DNA of 64,000 nucleotides from Termitidicoccus mucosus (GCF_038725785.1 NZ_CP109796.1:2356001-2420000), one strand, 5' to 3'. Positions 53,109-62,319 are shown, counted from the stretch's first letter. Made by a program: numbers and translations. Notes: generated by a model from the sequence alone, not told the origin.

Positions 53109-53825
53109 ATGCACGCCGCCGATCTTTTCGCGTTTCCCCCAAGCCTTTCCCTCTTCGCCGCCCATTTCCCCGCCGACGCCGCGCCTTGGGAATGGGTCCG
53201 CGCCATCGCCCCCGCGCTCAAAGCCCTGCCGCCTCCCGCCACCGGCTCCGGTGTTGCAGCCCTCAGCCCTCAGCCTTCAGCCTTCCCCCCCGGCGTCCAT
53301 GTCGAGGGCGATGTGCGCCTCGCGCCCGGCGTGCGCCTGCCCGCGCATGCCACGCTCATCGGTCCCGCCTGGATCGGCCCCGGCACGGAAATCCGCCCGG
53401 GCGCATTCATTCGCGGCCATGTCATCACGGGGGCGAACTGCGTGCTGGGCAACTCCTGCGAATTCAAGAACTGCCTCCTGCTCGACGGCGTGCAGGTGCC
53501 GCATTTCAGTTATGTGGGCGACTCCGTGCTCGGCAACCGCGCCCACCTCGGCGCGGGTGTGATCCTTTCCAACCTCCGGCTCGACCAGCAGCCCGTCTCC
53601 GTGCGCCTGCCCGACGGCTCGCTCGCCGCCACCGGCCTGCGCAAACTCGGCGCGCTCGTGGCGGACGCCGCCGAGGTCGGCTGCAACGCCGTGCTCCAGC
53701 CCGGCGCGATCCTCGGCCGCCGCGCCCTCGTCATGCCGCTGACGGCGTTTGGCGGCTGCCTGCCGCCCGACACCATCGCGCGCAGCCGCGCATCCATCTC
53801 GACGCTGCCGCGCCGGGGAAGCTGA
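53109..53825 (+). CDS. Left-handed beta-helix (hexapeptide-repeat) nucleotidyl/acyltransferase-like protein
   Basis: A 238-aa protein. Residues 1-40 include APWEWVRAIAPALKAL, and from about 60 hexapeptide repeats run (VHVEGDVRLAPGVRLPAHATLIGPAWIGPGTEIRPGAFIRG, VLGNSCEFKNCLLL, NRAHLGAGVILSN), similar to the C-terminal domain of GlmU and to LpxA-like acyltransferases. The pyrophosphorylase domain of GlmU is missing. Residues about 50-60 (ALSPQPSAF) are encoded by tandem CTCAGCC/TTCAGCC units that look like an inserted simple repeat. The acyl or sugar substrate is unknown. Confidence 0.75.
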   Translation: MHAADLFAFPPSLSLFAAHFPADAAPWEWVRAIAPALKALPPPATGSGVAALSPQPSAFPPGVHVEGDVRLAPGVRLPAHATLIGPAWIGPGTEIRPGAFIRGHVITGANCVLGNSCEFKNCLLLDGVQVPHFSYVGDSVLGNRAHLGAGVILSNLRLDQQPVSVRLPDGSLAATGLRKLGALVADAAEVGCNAVLQPGAILGRRALVMPLTAFGGCLPPDTIARSRASISTLPRRGS

Positions 53826-53875
53826 GGGAAATTCGGTCCCCCGCTATTTTCGATGTCTGAAAACAACCCAAAAAA

Positions 53876-54074
53876 TTAACCGCGAAGAACGCAAAGAACA
53901 CAGGGAACAATCCTGTTTTTCTCCGTGTTCTTTGCGTTCTCTGCGGTTAATAAAAACAAGCCATTAATTTAACCACGGAACCATGAAAGAGGGTTTTATA
54001 ACCGCTAAGGGCGCGAAGGATGCGAAGAGCCGGAAGGATTTCATTCCTTCTTCGCGTCCTTCGCGGTTATAAAA
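53876..54074. repeat. Two tandem CGCGAAG-type inverted repeats
   Basis: The first pairs 53876-53901 (TTAACCGCGAAGAACGCAAA...) with 53925-53950, with two mismatches. The second pairs 53994-54027 with 54050-54074, with arms built of CGCGAAGGA units and TTTTATAACCGC ends. Together they occupy most of the 305-bp gap before the second permease. Confidence 0.8.
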
Positions 54075-54130
54075 ACCGAACCGAGTGAATTCTTGGATCC
54101 TCCCTTGATTTCTCCGCATTCCGTCTTCGC

Positions 54131-55357
54131 ATGATTTTCCTCGAAACACTCCGCCTGGCTTTTTCCTCCCTCCGGGCGAACCTGTTGCGCTCGTTGCTCA
54201 CCATTCTCGGCATGGCCATCGGGGTGTTTTCCATCATCGGCGCGATGACGATCATCGACGGCATCCGCTCCACCATCGAGTCGGGCCTGAATGTCCTCGG
54301 CTCAAACAGCTTCCAGATCCAGAAATTTCCCGCCATCAACTTCAGCGACCCGCGCCAGCGCTACGGCAACCGCCGCGACATCAACTACGACATGGCCGCG
54401 CGCTTCCGCCAGCAGATGGACACGCGCGCGCGGGTCTGCGCCACCATCGGGCGCGGCGGCCAGACCGCCGTCTTCCATGACCGCCACACCAACCCCAACG
54501 TCCGCCTCAACGGCTCCGACGAAAACTACCTCACCGCCTTCAACTACGACATCGCCGCCGGGCGCGGCATCGGCCCCGACGACGTCGCGTTCGCCCGCAC
54601 CGTCTGCGTGCTCGGCAGCGAGATTTCCGAGAAACTTTTTCCCTACGAGGACCCGCTCGGCAAACTCATCCGCATCGGCCCGCAAACCTACACCGTGATC
54701 GGCGTGCTGGTGGAAAAAGGCGCCTCGCTCGGCCAGAGCCAGGACGGTTTTGTCCTCGTGCCCATCACGCGCTGGCTGATGGTTTACGGCCACGCCCGCC
54801 GCTCCGTGTCCATCAACGTGCAGGCCGCATCCCAGGCGGAGCTGCCCGCCGTGCAGGACATGGCCATCGGCGCGATGCGGCTCGTGCGCGGCCTCGACCC
54901 GGAGGATCCGAACGACTTCGAGATTTTTTCCAACGATTCCCTCATCGAGGCGTTCAACAACATCGCCGGGGTGGTTTCCATCGGGGCGTTTGTCATCAGC
55001 GGCATCGCGCTCGTGGCGGCCGGCGTGGGCGTGATGAACATCATGCTCGTGAGCGTGACCGAGCGCACCAAGGAAATCGGCGTCCGCAAGAGCATCGGCG
55101 CCAAAAGGGCCAACATCATGACCCAGTTCCTGATCGAGTCGGCCACGCTCGCCTTGATCGGCGGGCTCGTCGGCATCCTGCTGGGCGTAATGGTCGGCTA
55201 TGCCGCCGGGCTCATGTTTGGCATCGCCATCAGCTTCCCCTGGGCATGGGCGGCGGCGGGCATGATGGTGTGCGGCGGCATCGGCCTCGGTTTCGGCCTT
55301 TATCCCGCCTGGAAAGCCGCCTCCCTCGATCCGATCGAGGCGCTGCGTTACGAGTAA
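54131..55357 (+). CDS. Second FtsX/MacB-type ABC transporter permease
   Basis: A 408-aa permease with the same build as 49011-50258: N-terminal helix (LLRSLLTILGMAIGVFSIIGAMTI), MacB periplasmic domain, then three helices with VTERTKEIGVRKSIGAKRANI and the identical type of ending, LDPIEALRYE. No ATPase is adjacent; the one at 47679 may serve both permeases as a heterodimer, which is inference. A MITE-like palindrome follows directly after the stop. Confidence 0.93.
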   Translation: MIFLETLRLAFSSLRANLLRSLLTILGMAIGVFSIIGAMTIIDGIRSTIESGLNVLGSNSFQIQKFPAINFSDPRQRYGNRRDINYDMAARFRQQMDTRARVCATIGRGGQTAVFHDRHTNPNVRLNGSDENYLTAFNYDIAAGRGIGPDDVAFARTVCVLGSEISEKLFPYEDPLGKLIRIGPQTYTVIGVLVEKGASLGQSQDGFVLVPITRWLMVYGHARRSVSINVQAASQAELPAVQDMAIGAMRLVRGLDPEDPNDFEIFSNDSLIEAFNNIAGVVSIGAFVISGIALVAAGVGVMNIMLVSVTERTKEIGVRKSIGAKRANIMTQFLIESATLALIGGLVGILLGVMVGYAAGLMFGIAISFPWAWAAAGMMVCGGIGLGFGLYPAWKAASLDPIEALRYE

Positions 55358-55499
55358 TACCAATTCTGAACGAGATTCACTCGTTCTGGAGGGCCGAGCT
55401 CCTGCGAGGCCGTCGCGGAAAAAAGTCGCGCATGATCGCGACGGCCTCGCAGGAGCTCGGCCCTCCAGAACAGGGGTGATTTTCATTGGGAATTGGTAT
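55357..55499. mobile_element. MITE-like element, copy 2
   Basis: Perfect 10-bp terminal inverted repeats ATACCAATTC/GAATTGGTAT enclose a palindrome with perfect 34-bp arms (55384-55417 and 55437-55470) of the GGAGGGCCGAGCTC family. It starts at the last base of the permease stop codon. There is no coding capacity. Confidence 0.65.
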
Positions 55500-55535
55500 G
55501 GCGCGCGCCACTTTGTCGGCGTCCCCGCCGCCGCC

Positions 55536-57122
55536 TTACTGCAACGGCGCCAGCAGCATCGCCGCGCGCACGCCGAGGCGATACCAGAAACCGCGCCCGT
55601 TCAGCTCCGCCGTCGTCGCCAGGCGCGAGTGCCCGAAATCCTCCTCCATCATCGCCGCCACCTGGCGGGTGAAATCCCCGTCGGCAAACACCATCGTCAC
55701 CTCGAAGTTCAGCCGGAAGGAACGGTTGTCGAAATTCGCCGTGCCCACCGCGCAATACGCGTCGTCCACGACCATCACCTTGTGGTGCATGAAGCCCTTC
55801 TCGTAACGGAATGTCTTCACGCCCGCCTTCTCCAAGTCCTCTAGGTAAGCCCACGCGGAAAGCTGCACGAGAGCGCTGTCCGATTTGTCGGGAATGAGGA
55901 TGCGCACATCCACCCCGTGCAGCGCCGCGAGCTGGAGCGCCGAGATGAACTGCTCGTCCGGCACGAAATACGGGCTCGCGATCCACACGCGCCGCCGCGC
56001 CGTGTTGATCGCGTCGAGAAAAAACAACGTCGCCGTCTCCAGCTCGTCCGACGGTCCAGACGGCAGACAGAGCGCGATGCGCGACGCGCCGCCCGGGGCC
56101 GGCCGCGCCTTCCATTCCAGCTTCAAGACCTCGCCCGCCGCCCAGTGCCAGTCGTCCACGAACGCCGCCTGCACACACTGCACCACCGGCCCCGCGACGC
56201 GCACGTGCGTGTCGCGCCAGTAGCCGATCTTTTTGTCCAGGCTGCGATACTCGTCGCCGACATTCAGGCCGCCCACCCAGGCCTCGACGCCGTCCACCAC
56301 CACGATTTTGCGGTGGTTGCGGAAATTGATCTGCGTGTGGTTCCAGCGCCCGCGCCGCGAGTCGAACTTCACCGCGCGGATGCCCGCCGCGCGCATCGCC
56401 CGCACGTAGCGGTTGGTCAGGCCGCTGCTCCCGATCTCGTCATACACCACGTGGCACCGCACGCCCGCCGCCGCGCGCGCCGTGAGCCGCGCCAGCAACT
56501 CGCGGCCCGTCGCGTCGTCGTGGATGATGTAGAATTGCACCAGCACGTAATCCCGCGCGCGGTCGATGCCGGCGAAGATCGACGCAAACGTCGCGTCGCC
56601 GTCCACCAGCAGCTCGGCGTCGTTGCCCCGCGTGAGCGGCAGATGCGCGAGCCGCTCCACCGCGAACGGCTCGCCGAAATGCGGCGTGACCAGCAGCGAC
56701 TGCGCGCGCATGTGGATCAGCGCCGCCTGGATGGTCGGCGCGGTCATCACCGCCTTCTGCCGCCGCAGGGAAACGTAGCCGACAAACTTGTTGCGCCCGA
56801 ACACCCAGAAGGCGGGCACGCTCAGGTAAGGCAGCGTGTTGAGCGCCACCACCCAGGCCACCGCGCCCTGCGGCGTGCGCGTCTCCAGGATGGCCCGGAC
56901 CGACGAGAGAAAACCCGCGACCTGCGCGACGATCACCCCCGCGCTGATGAAAGTCGCCAGATGCCCGCGTATCCAGTCAAAAACTACGCCGCCCTCGCGC
57001 GCCAGCGCCGCCGCCGCGCCGGTCTCCGTCCTCGCCAGCATGGCGCCCCCCGCGCCGGCCAGCAGCAGCACGGCGGCGCGAAGAAAAAACGGAGCGCGTT
57101 TCGACGAGGGTGTCTTTTTCAT
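55536..57122 (-). CDS. cls: Cardiolipin synthase (phospholipase D family)
   Basis: A 528-aa membrane enzyme. N-terminal hydrophobic segments (about 10-130, including a typical AVAWVVALNTLPYLSVPAFWVFGRNKFVG) precede two PLD domains. HKD motif 1 is NHRKIVVVDG (about residue 264) and motif 2 is MHHKVMVVDD (about 444), followed by GTANFDNRSFRLNFEV. The family condenses phosphatidylglycerol into cardiolipin. The start at 57122 (MKKTPSSKR) is chosen; 57137 is equally possible. Confidence 0.94.
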   Translation of the reverse strand: MKKTPSSKRAPFFLRAAVLLLAGAGGAMLARTETGAAAALAREGGVVFDWIRGHLATFISAGVIVAQVAGFLSSVRAILETRTPQGAVAWVVALNTLPYLSVPAFWVFGRNKFVGYVSLRRQKAVMTAPTIQAALIHMRAQSLLVTPHFGEPFAVERLAHLPLTRGNDAELLVDGDATFASIFAGIDRARDYVLVQFYIIHDDATGRELLARLTARAAAGVRCHVVYDEIGSSGLTNRYVRAMRAAGIRAVKFDSRRGRWNHTQINFRNHRKIVVVDGVEAWVGGLNVGDEYRSLDKKIGYWRDTHVRVAGPVVQCVQAAFVDDWHWAAGEVLKLEWKARPAPGGASRIALCLPSGPSDELETATLFFLDAINTARRRVWIASPYFVPDEQFISALQLAALHGVDVRILIPDKSDSALVQLSAWAYLEDLEKAGVKTFRYEKGFMHHKVMVVDDAYCAVGTANFDNRSFRLNFEVTMVFADGDFTRQVAAMMEEDFGHSRLATTAELNGRGFWYRLGVRAAMLLAPLQ

Positions 57123-57305
57123 GGAGGCGGACGCCATACGAAACCCGGCCGGCCCCGCGCAGGCAAGCCCGCGCGCAGGCGGGATGCGCCCACGCGTTTT
57201 TCGTGCGTCTTGCCGCCTTCGAGCCGCCACATTTTGGGGCGCACCCCATTGCCCCCTTCTTTTTCGCATTTCCATCCGCGCCCATCATGCGTTTGATAGG
57301 CCGTC

Positions 57306-58127
57306 ATGAGCATGAGGTTTTGCATCCTGGGAAGCGGCAGCGCGGGCAATTGCGCCCTGTTGCAGACGCCCGGCGCGCGCGTGCTCGTGGACGCGGGATT
57401 CTCCGCCCGCAAGACCGCCTCGCTTCTCGCCTCCGTCGGCGAATCCCTCGACCAGATCGACGCGATTTTTCTCACCCACGAGCACGGGGACCACGCGGCC
57501 GCCCTCGCCGGCCTGGCCCGTTTCCCGCGCATCAAGGTTTTCGCCAATCCCGCCACCGCCCGCGTCCTGCAGGCCCCGCTCAGGCACAAACCCGACTGGC
57601 AGCTCTTCGAAACCGGCTCCCGTTTCCGTTTTCTCGACCTCGAGGTGGAAAGCTTTCCCGTGCCGCACGATGCCCAGGATCCGGTCGGGTTTGTCTTTTC
57701 TCATCGTCCCGAAGCGTCCCCGGTCGCGTCCGCCGCCACCGTAACCGTCGCCGCGCACACCCTCGCCTGGCTCACCGACCTCGGCCACGCGCCGATGCAT
57801 GTCCGCGAACGCATCCGCGAAGTGGATGTGCTCGTCGTCGAGGCCAACCATTGCCCCGACCTGCTTCAGGCCGACGCGCGCCGCCCGTGGGCGCTCAAGC
57901 AGCGCATCGCCGGCCGCCACGGACACCTCTCCAACACCGCCGCCCGCGAGCTGCTCGAAACCGTGGCCAGCCCGCGCTGGCGCCGCGTTTACCTCACGCA
58001 CCTCAGCCGCGACTGCAACAGCCCCGACGCGATCCACCGCGCCTTTTCCGGCATCGAAACTGCTCTGCCCTGTCCGCTCTCCATCGTGGAACCCGGTCAA
58101 ATCACGCCATTTTTTGACTTTTTATGA
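57306..58127 (+). CDS. Metallo-beta-lactamase-fold hydrolase, WalJ/YycJ-like
   Basis: A 273-aa cytoplasmic protein. The opening MRFCILGSGSAGNCALLQ, the metal motif LTHEHGDHAAAL (about 57), the second histidine in VPHDAQDPVGFVF, the Asp in ADARRPWALKQRIAGRHGHLSN context, and YLTHLSRDCNSPD match the YycJ/WalJ group, proposed to process DNA or RNA ends. It lies just upstream of pyruvate kinase on the same strand with a 61-bp gap. Confidence 0.9.
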   Translation: MSMRFCILGSGSAGNCALLQTPGARVLVDAGFSARKTASLLASVGESLDQIDAIFLTHEHGDHAAALAGLARFPRIKVFANPATARVLQAPLRHKPDWQLFETGSRFRFLDLEVESFPVPHDAQDPVGFVFSHRPEASPVASAATVTVAAHTLAWLTDLGHAPMHVRERIREVDVLVVEANHCPDLLQADARRPWALKQRIAGRHGHLSNTAARELLETVASPRWRRVYLTHLSRDCNSPDAIHRAFSGIETALPCPLSIVEPGQITPFFDFL

Positions 58128-58188
58128 GCAATGCCGGACTGCGGCCATCGAGGCCTTGCCTTGCCCGCTTTCTCTGGCATCTGTGACG

Positions 58189-59634
58189 ATGCCTATGAAT
58201 TTGAATCCAACCGACGCCGGCACCCGCCGCACCAAGATTATCGTCACGCTCGGCCCCGCCACCGAGAGCGAGGATATGCTCGAGAATATCATCCGCGCCG
58301 GGGCCGACATCATCCGCCTCAACATGGCGCACGCGAAGCACGACTGGACGCGCGCCATCATCCGCCGCATCCGCGCCGTCTCGCAGCGCATCAACCGCGA
58401 AGTCGCCATCATGATGGACATCAAGGGGCCCGAAATCCGCACCGGCGACGTCAACGCCCCCATCGAGCTCAAGTCCGGCGAGATCTTCGACTTCACCATC
58501 CAGCCCCGCCCCATCCAGGAAGGCTCCGAGGGCATCCGCTCGGTGGACATCAATTACAAGGACCTCGTCAACGACGTGAAGGTCGGCGACACCGTGCTGG
58601 TTGACAACGGGCTCATCCGCCTGGAGGTGCTGGAAAAAAACAACGCCCAGATCCGCTGCCGCGTCCTCATCCCCGGCGAGCTCAAGTCCAGGCGCCACAT
58701 CAACCTCCCCGGCGTCCGCGTGAACCTGCCTTCGTTCACCGAAAAAGACCGCGGCGACGCCACCGTCGGCATCGAGGAGGGCGTCGATTTCATCGCGCTC
58801 TCCTTTGTGCGCGAGGCCAGCGACATCGAGACCCTGCGCGAGTTCATCGAGGACCAGGGCTCCACCGCGCACATCATCGCGAAAATCGAGGACCAGTCCG
58901 CCATCGCCAACCTCGAGGGCATCATCGCCGCCACCGACGCGCTCATGGTCGCGCGCGGCGACCTCGGCATCGAGTGCCCGTTCGAGGACCTGCCCATCAT
59001 CCAGCGCAACGCCGTCCGCGCCTGCATCGCCAAGGGCAAGCCTGTCATCATCGCCACGCACATGCTCGAGTCGATGATCACGCAGCCAATGCCCACGCGC
59101 GCCGAGATCTCCGATGTCGCCAACGCCGTCTTCGAGCAGGCCGACTGCGTGATGCTCTCCGGCGAGACCACCATCGGCAAATACCCGGTCGATTGTATCC
59201 AGATTCTGGATAAGATTGCCCGCCGCATCGAGCAGACGATCGTGCCCGACCCGGCGATCGACGTCGAGCTGCGGCAGGAGCGCATGAAGGTCATCCGCTC
59301 CGCGGTCACGATGGCGGGCGATTTTCCGGGGGCGCGCCTCCTCACCTTCACGCGCCAGGGGTTCATGGCGCGCGGCGTCGCCGCGCTTCGTCCGCGCGCG
59401 CCGGTGGTCGCGTTCACCCCGCACATCGGCACGCTGCGCCAGCTCCGCATCCTTCGCTCGGTCGAGGGCATTCTCATGCCCTTCGAATCCAACCCCGACG
59501 ACACCATCGACCGCGCCATCGCGCACCTGAAACTCACCCGCCAGGTGGCCGCCGGCGACAAGCTCATCATCGTGACCGACATCCTCTCGCACGACCGCCT
59601 CGTGGACAGCGTGCAGCTCCGCACCGTCCGCTGA
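58189..59634 (+). CDS. pyk: Pyruvate kinase
   Basis: A 481-aa glycolytic enzyme transferring phosphate from PEP to ADP. Motifs are RRTKIIVTLGPAT, IIRLNMAHAKHD, MMDIKGPEIRTG, the active-site IIAKIEDQSAI (catalytic Lys), MVARGDLGIECPFEDLP and the ADP-site PVIIATHMLESMI, where the common TQML reads THML. The C-terminal allosteric domain is present (from about 350). The start at 58189 or 58195 follows the homologous N-terminus; the frame extends upstream into the preceding gene but is not conserved there. Confidence 0.95.
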   Translation: MPMNLNPTDAGTRRTKIIVTLGPATESEDMLENIIRAGADIIRLNMAHAKHDWTRAIIRRIRAVSQRINREVAIMMDIKGPEIRTGDVNAPIELKSGEIFDFTIQPRPIQEGSEGIRSVDINYKDLVNDVKVGDTVLVDNGLIRLEVLEKNNAQIRCRVLIPGELKSRRHINLPGVRVNLPSFTEKDRGDATVGIEEGVDFIALSFVREASDIETLREFIEDQGSTAHIIAKIEDQSAIANLEGIIAATDALMVARGDLGIECPFEDLPIIQRNAVRACIAKGKPVIIATHMLESMITQPMPTRAEISDVANAVFEQADCVMLSGETTIGKYPVDCIQILDKIARRIEQTIVPDPAIDVELRQERMKVIRSAVTMAGDFPGARLLTFTRQGFMARGVAALRPRAPVVAFTPHIGTLRQLRILRSVEGILMPFESNPDDTIDRAIAHLKLTRQVAAGDKLIIVTDILSHDRLVDSVQLRTVR

Positions 59635-59663
59635 GCCGGTGGGGGCCGGCCGCGGTTCATTCC

Positions 59664-59749
59664 TGGTGCCCGGGGCGGGGATCGAACCCGCACGCCTTTT
59701 CAGGCAAAGGATTTTAAGTCCTCAGCGTCTACCATTCCGCCACCCGGGC
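59664..59749 (-). tRNA. tRNA-Leu (UAA)
   Basis: On the minus strand a full cloverleaf: acceptor GCCCGGG/CCCGGGC, D-arm GGCGGAATGGTAGACGC, anticodon loop ACTTAAAAT (anticodon TAA), a long variable arm (class II), T-arm GGTTCGATCCCC and encoded CCA. It lies antisense between pyk and nadD. Confidence 0.97.
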
Positions 59750-59904
59750 AAGGGAAGGGGGACCGCGAAGTTGAGGGAAACTCCCGGAAAATTCCAGTGC
59801 GTTATCGCGCGCCGTCGGGAAAAGGCATGGAGGAGACCGCCGCCCGCCGGGGTGTCCCGAAAACCGCGCTTGCCCGGAGACGCGGGCGGCACCACGGTGG
59901 CGGC

Positions 59905-60483
59905 GTGAAAATCGGCTTTCTCGGAGGCAGTTTCGACCCCGTCCATTTCGGTCACCTCATCGCGGCGCAGGATGCGTTTGAGCAGCACCAGCTCGACCGG
60001 TTGATCCTCGTGCCCGCCGCCCAGGCCCCGCTCAAGCCGAACGACGTGCAATGCCCCGCCGAGGACCGGCTGGCGATGGTGCGGGCGGCGGTGGCATGGG
60101 ACCGCCGCTTCGAGGTTTCCGATTACGAACTGCGCAAGGGCGGCGTGAGCTACACGGTCGATTCGGCGCGGCATTTCCGCGCCCGGTTTCCCGGCGACCG
60201 GCTTTTCTGGATCATCGGCGGCGACCAGCTCCCGCGCCTGCATCTGTGGCACGACATCGGGGAGCTGGTGAAACTGATGGAGTTCATTTTCCTGGAGCGG
60301 CCGGGGCATCCCATGAAGGCGGAGCCGAAAGTCCCCGGGCTGCGGTTGCATCGTTGCGACGGGCATTTGATGGAAATCAGCTCGACCGAATTGCGCGCCC
60401 GCGTGCGAAAAGGCTTGTCGTTGGATTACTTCGTGCCTCACAAGGCCATTGTCCAAATCCAGGAAAAAGGGCTCTATCGCTGA
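59905..60483 (+). CDS. nadD: Nicotinate-nucleotide adenylyltransferase
   Basis: A 192-aa enzyme of NAD synthesis. The nucleotidyltransferase motif GGSFDPVHFGH is at the N-terminus, with WIIGGDQLPRLHLW in the middle and ISSTELRARVRKG near the end. The start is a GTG at 59905, since the conserved KIGFLGGSFDPVH begins at once and no ATG lies closer than 26 codons upstream. It is followed after 7 bp by rsfS, the widespread nadD-rsfS pair. Confidence 0.95.
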   Translation: MKIGFLGGSFDPVHFGHLIAAQDAFEQHQLDRLILVPAAQAPLKPNDVQCPAEDRLAMVRAAVAWDRRFEVSDYELRKGGVSYTVDSARHFRARFPGDRLFWIIGGDQLPRLHLWHDIGELVKLMEFIFLERPGHPMKAEPKVPGLRLHRCDGHLMEISSTELRARVRKGLSLDYFVPHKAIVQIQEKGLYR

Positions 60484-60490
60484 ACTTTGC

Positions 60491-61033
60491 ATGAAATCAA
60501 AATCCTCGAAAATCGCGGCGCTGCCGTCGTTGTTGAAACTGGTCTGCCGCGCGCTCGATGACAAAAAGGCGGATAACATGCAGGTGTTTGATGTGGGCGA
60601 GGTGTCCTCGATCACGGATTATCTCGTCGTCGCGACGTGCACCTCCGAGCCGCATTTGCGCGCGCTGCGCGTCGAGCTCGAAAAGGTCATCGACGCGAGC
60701 GGCGCGCGCATCATCGGCATGGACGCCACGCCGGGCAGCGGCTGGCTCGTGGTGGATGCGTTCGACGTGATGGTGCACGTGCTCACGGAGCAAAACCGGA
60801 AATTCTACGCGCTCGAAAAACTCTGGGGCGACGCCGAGGCGATCCCGCTCGCGCGGGTGCTGGAGCTCCCGGGCGCGAAAAAAACGCCCGCGAAAAAGGC
60901 CCCGGCGAAAAAGGCCGTTGCCAAAAAAACACCGGCGAAAAAATCCGCGACGGCGAAGGGCGCGGGCACGGCGAAGGCGAAGGTCTCCGCCGCGAAAAAA
61001 ACCGCCCCGAAGCGCAAGGTCGCGGGGAAATAA
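60491..61033 (+). CDS. rsfS: Ribosomal silencing factor RsfS with lysine-rich tail
   Basis: A 180-aa protein. Residues about 10-120 are the RsfS domain (DKKADNMQVFDVGEVSSITDYLVVATCTSEPHLRAL, then GSGWLVVDAFDVMVHVLT and YALEKLWGDA), which binds uL14 and blocks subunit joining. From about 126 onwards the protein is a Lys/Ala/Pro-rich tail of AKKTPAKKAPAKK repeats resembling histone H1. Typical RsfS ends near residue 115-120, so the tail is extra; it could bind rRNA or DNA. It is coupled to nadD. Confidence 0.93.
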   Translation: MKSKSSKIAALPSLLKLVCRALDDKKADNMQVFDVGEVSSITDYLVVATCTSEPHLRALRVELEKVIDASGARIIGMDATPGSGWLVVDAFDVMVHVLTEQNRKFYALEKLWGDAEAIPLARVLELPGAKKTPAKKAPAKKAVAKKTPAKKSATAKGAGTAKAKVSAAKKTAPKRKVAGK

Positions 61034-61098
61034 TACAGGCGGACGGCGGTCTCCCGACGGCAGCCGGCGGGGGCCGCGATGCGGTGGCGAGACGCGCC

Positions 61099-62214
61099 CT
61101 ACTGCACGATCTCCACGGTGTGGCCGTCGATCCAGTCCCAGTCGAGTTCGACGCCGAGGCCGGGTCCGGTCGGGACATGCTGGCAGCCGTCGGGGTGCAC
61201 GCGCAGCGGATCACCCTTCAGGCCGAAGCGGAACATTTCGTGATGGCTCTCCAGGAAACGCGAGAGGCGCGTGGCGCAGCCGCAATGGAGGTTGGCGATG
61301 TCGTGCAGCGGCGTGGCGGCCGTGTGGATTTCCAGGCCGAAACCGGTCATCTCGCACATGCCGAGCGCCTTCATGAGACCGGTGACGCCGCCCTTGTGGT
61401 GGGCGTCGCCGCGCACGAGATCCACGGCGCCGTCGAGCAGGTAGTGCGGCAGTTCGAAAAGGGAGACGGTCTCGGCGGCGAGCACGGGCGTGCGGATGGC
61501 CGCGGCGAGTTTTTTCAACTGGAGCACGTGCGCGTCGGGAAACGGCTCCTCGAACCATTCGTAGTCGAGCTCGTCGAGTTCGCGTCCGATTTTGAGCGCG
61601 CCGTCAAACATGAGCACGGCGGAGGAATCGAGCATGAGCGGATAACCGGGACCGGCGGCCTCGCGCGCGGCGCGCAGGCGCGGGATGTCGGACGCGGCGC
61701 CGCCGCTGAGCTGGAGTTTCACGCCGGCGAAGCCCTGCGCGATTTTCGCGCGCACGGCGGCGGCGGCCTCTTCAGGCGTGGCGATGGTCTGCGGCGGGCA
61801 GGTGGCGTAGAGCGGCACCTTGTCGCGGTATTGCCCCAGAAGCGTGGCGATGGACTGGCCGGCGGCCTTGCCCTTGATGTCCCAGAGCGCGACGTCGAGC
61901 GTGGACCAGAGCGAGGGTGTAAGGTTGTAGAGATGGCGCTGCTTCATGCGCAGGCGCTGCCAGATGGCCTCGTGGTGCAGCGGGTTTCTGCCGAGAAGTT
62001 CCATCGAGTAAATGTCCTTGATGCCGTAGGCGGTGGCCCGCCCCTGGCCGAGCGGGCAGTATTCCATGGCATGGCCTTCGATGCCTTCGTCGGTGCCGAT
62101 GGTGACGAGCGGAAAGTCAAAATACGGATGGTCATCGGCGGGGACGGGACGGGGTGCGTGCCAAAGTTCGGCGCCGCGCCGGATGATGCGGATGGAGAGG
62201 GAGGTGATTTTCAT
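61099..62214 (-). CDS. Enolase-superfamily protein (mandelate racemase/muconate lactonizing type)
   Basis: A 371-aa protein with the N-terminal capping domain and a barrel. Metal ligands appear as MLDSSAVL (Asp), EWFEEPFPD (Glu) and VLAAETVS (Glu). The usual KxK of the second strand reads VKLQLSGG, so the second lysine is glutamine. A histidine is in FGLEIHTAA. This points to a sugar-acid dehydratase rather than a racemase using both bases, but the substrate is unknown. It is 105 bp downstream of a 2-hydroxyacid dehydrogenase and near a sialidase-like gene on the same strand, which suggests a glycan or sugar-acid catabolic cluster. Confidence 0.88.
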   Translation of the reverse strand: MKITSLSIRIIRRGAELWHAPRPVPADDHPYFDFPLVTIGTDEGIEGHAMEYCPLGQGRATAYGIKDIYSMELLGRNPLHHEAIWQRLRMKQRHLYNLTPSLWSTLDVALWDIKGKAAGQSIATLLGQYRDKVPLYATCPPQTIATPEEAAAAVRAKIAQGFAGVKLQLSGGAASDIPRLRAAREAAGPGYPLMLDSSAVLMFDGALKIGRELDELDYEWFEEPFPDAHVLQLKKLAAAIRTPVLAAETVSLFELPHYLLDGAVDLVRGDAHHKGGVTGLMKALGMCEMTGFGLEIHTAATPLHDIANLHCGCATRLSRFLESHHEMFRFGLKGDPLRVHPDGCQHVPTGPGLGVELDWDWIDGHTVEIVQ

Positions 62215-62319
62215 GAGGGAAATTTTTTGAACCGCAGATGGACGCGGTCGCTTCATTGATTGTCTTGTATCCGATTAATGATTACACGCAGCCTCCGGCA
62301 TGTTTTCACAGCGCGCGCC

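Noticed and set aside
47679-55357. Complete MacAB-TolC-type efflux system
   Set aside because: One ATPase and two permeases are present, but no membrane-fusion adaptor or TolC-like protein was found. The outer-membrane protein at 51035 has no TolC-like coiled coil.
57799-58188. Pyruvate kinase with a 130-residue N-terminal extension
   Set aside because: The upstream part is another frame of the metallo-beta-lactamase-fold gene. The kinase domain begins right after the ATG at 58189/58195.
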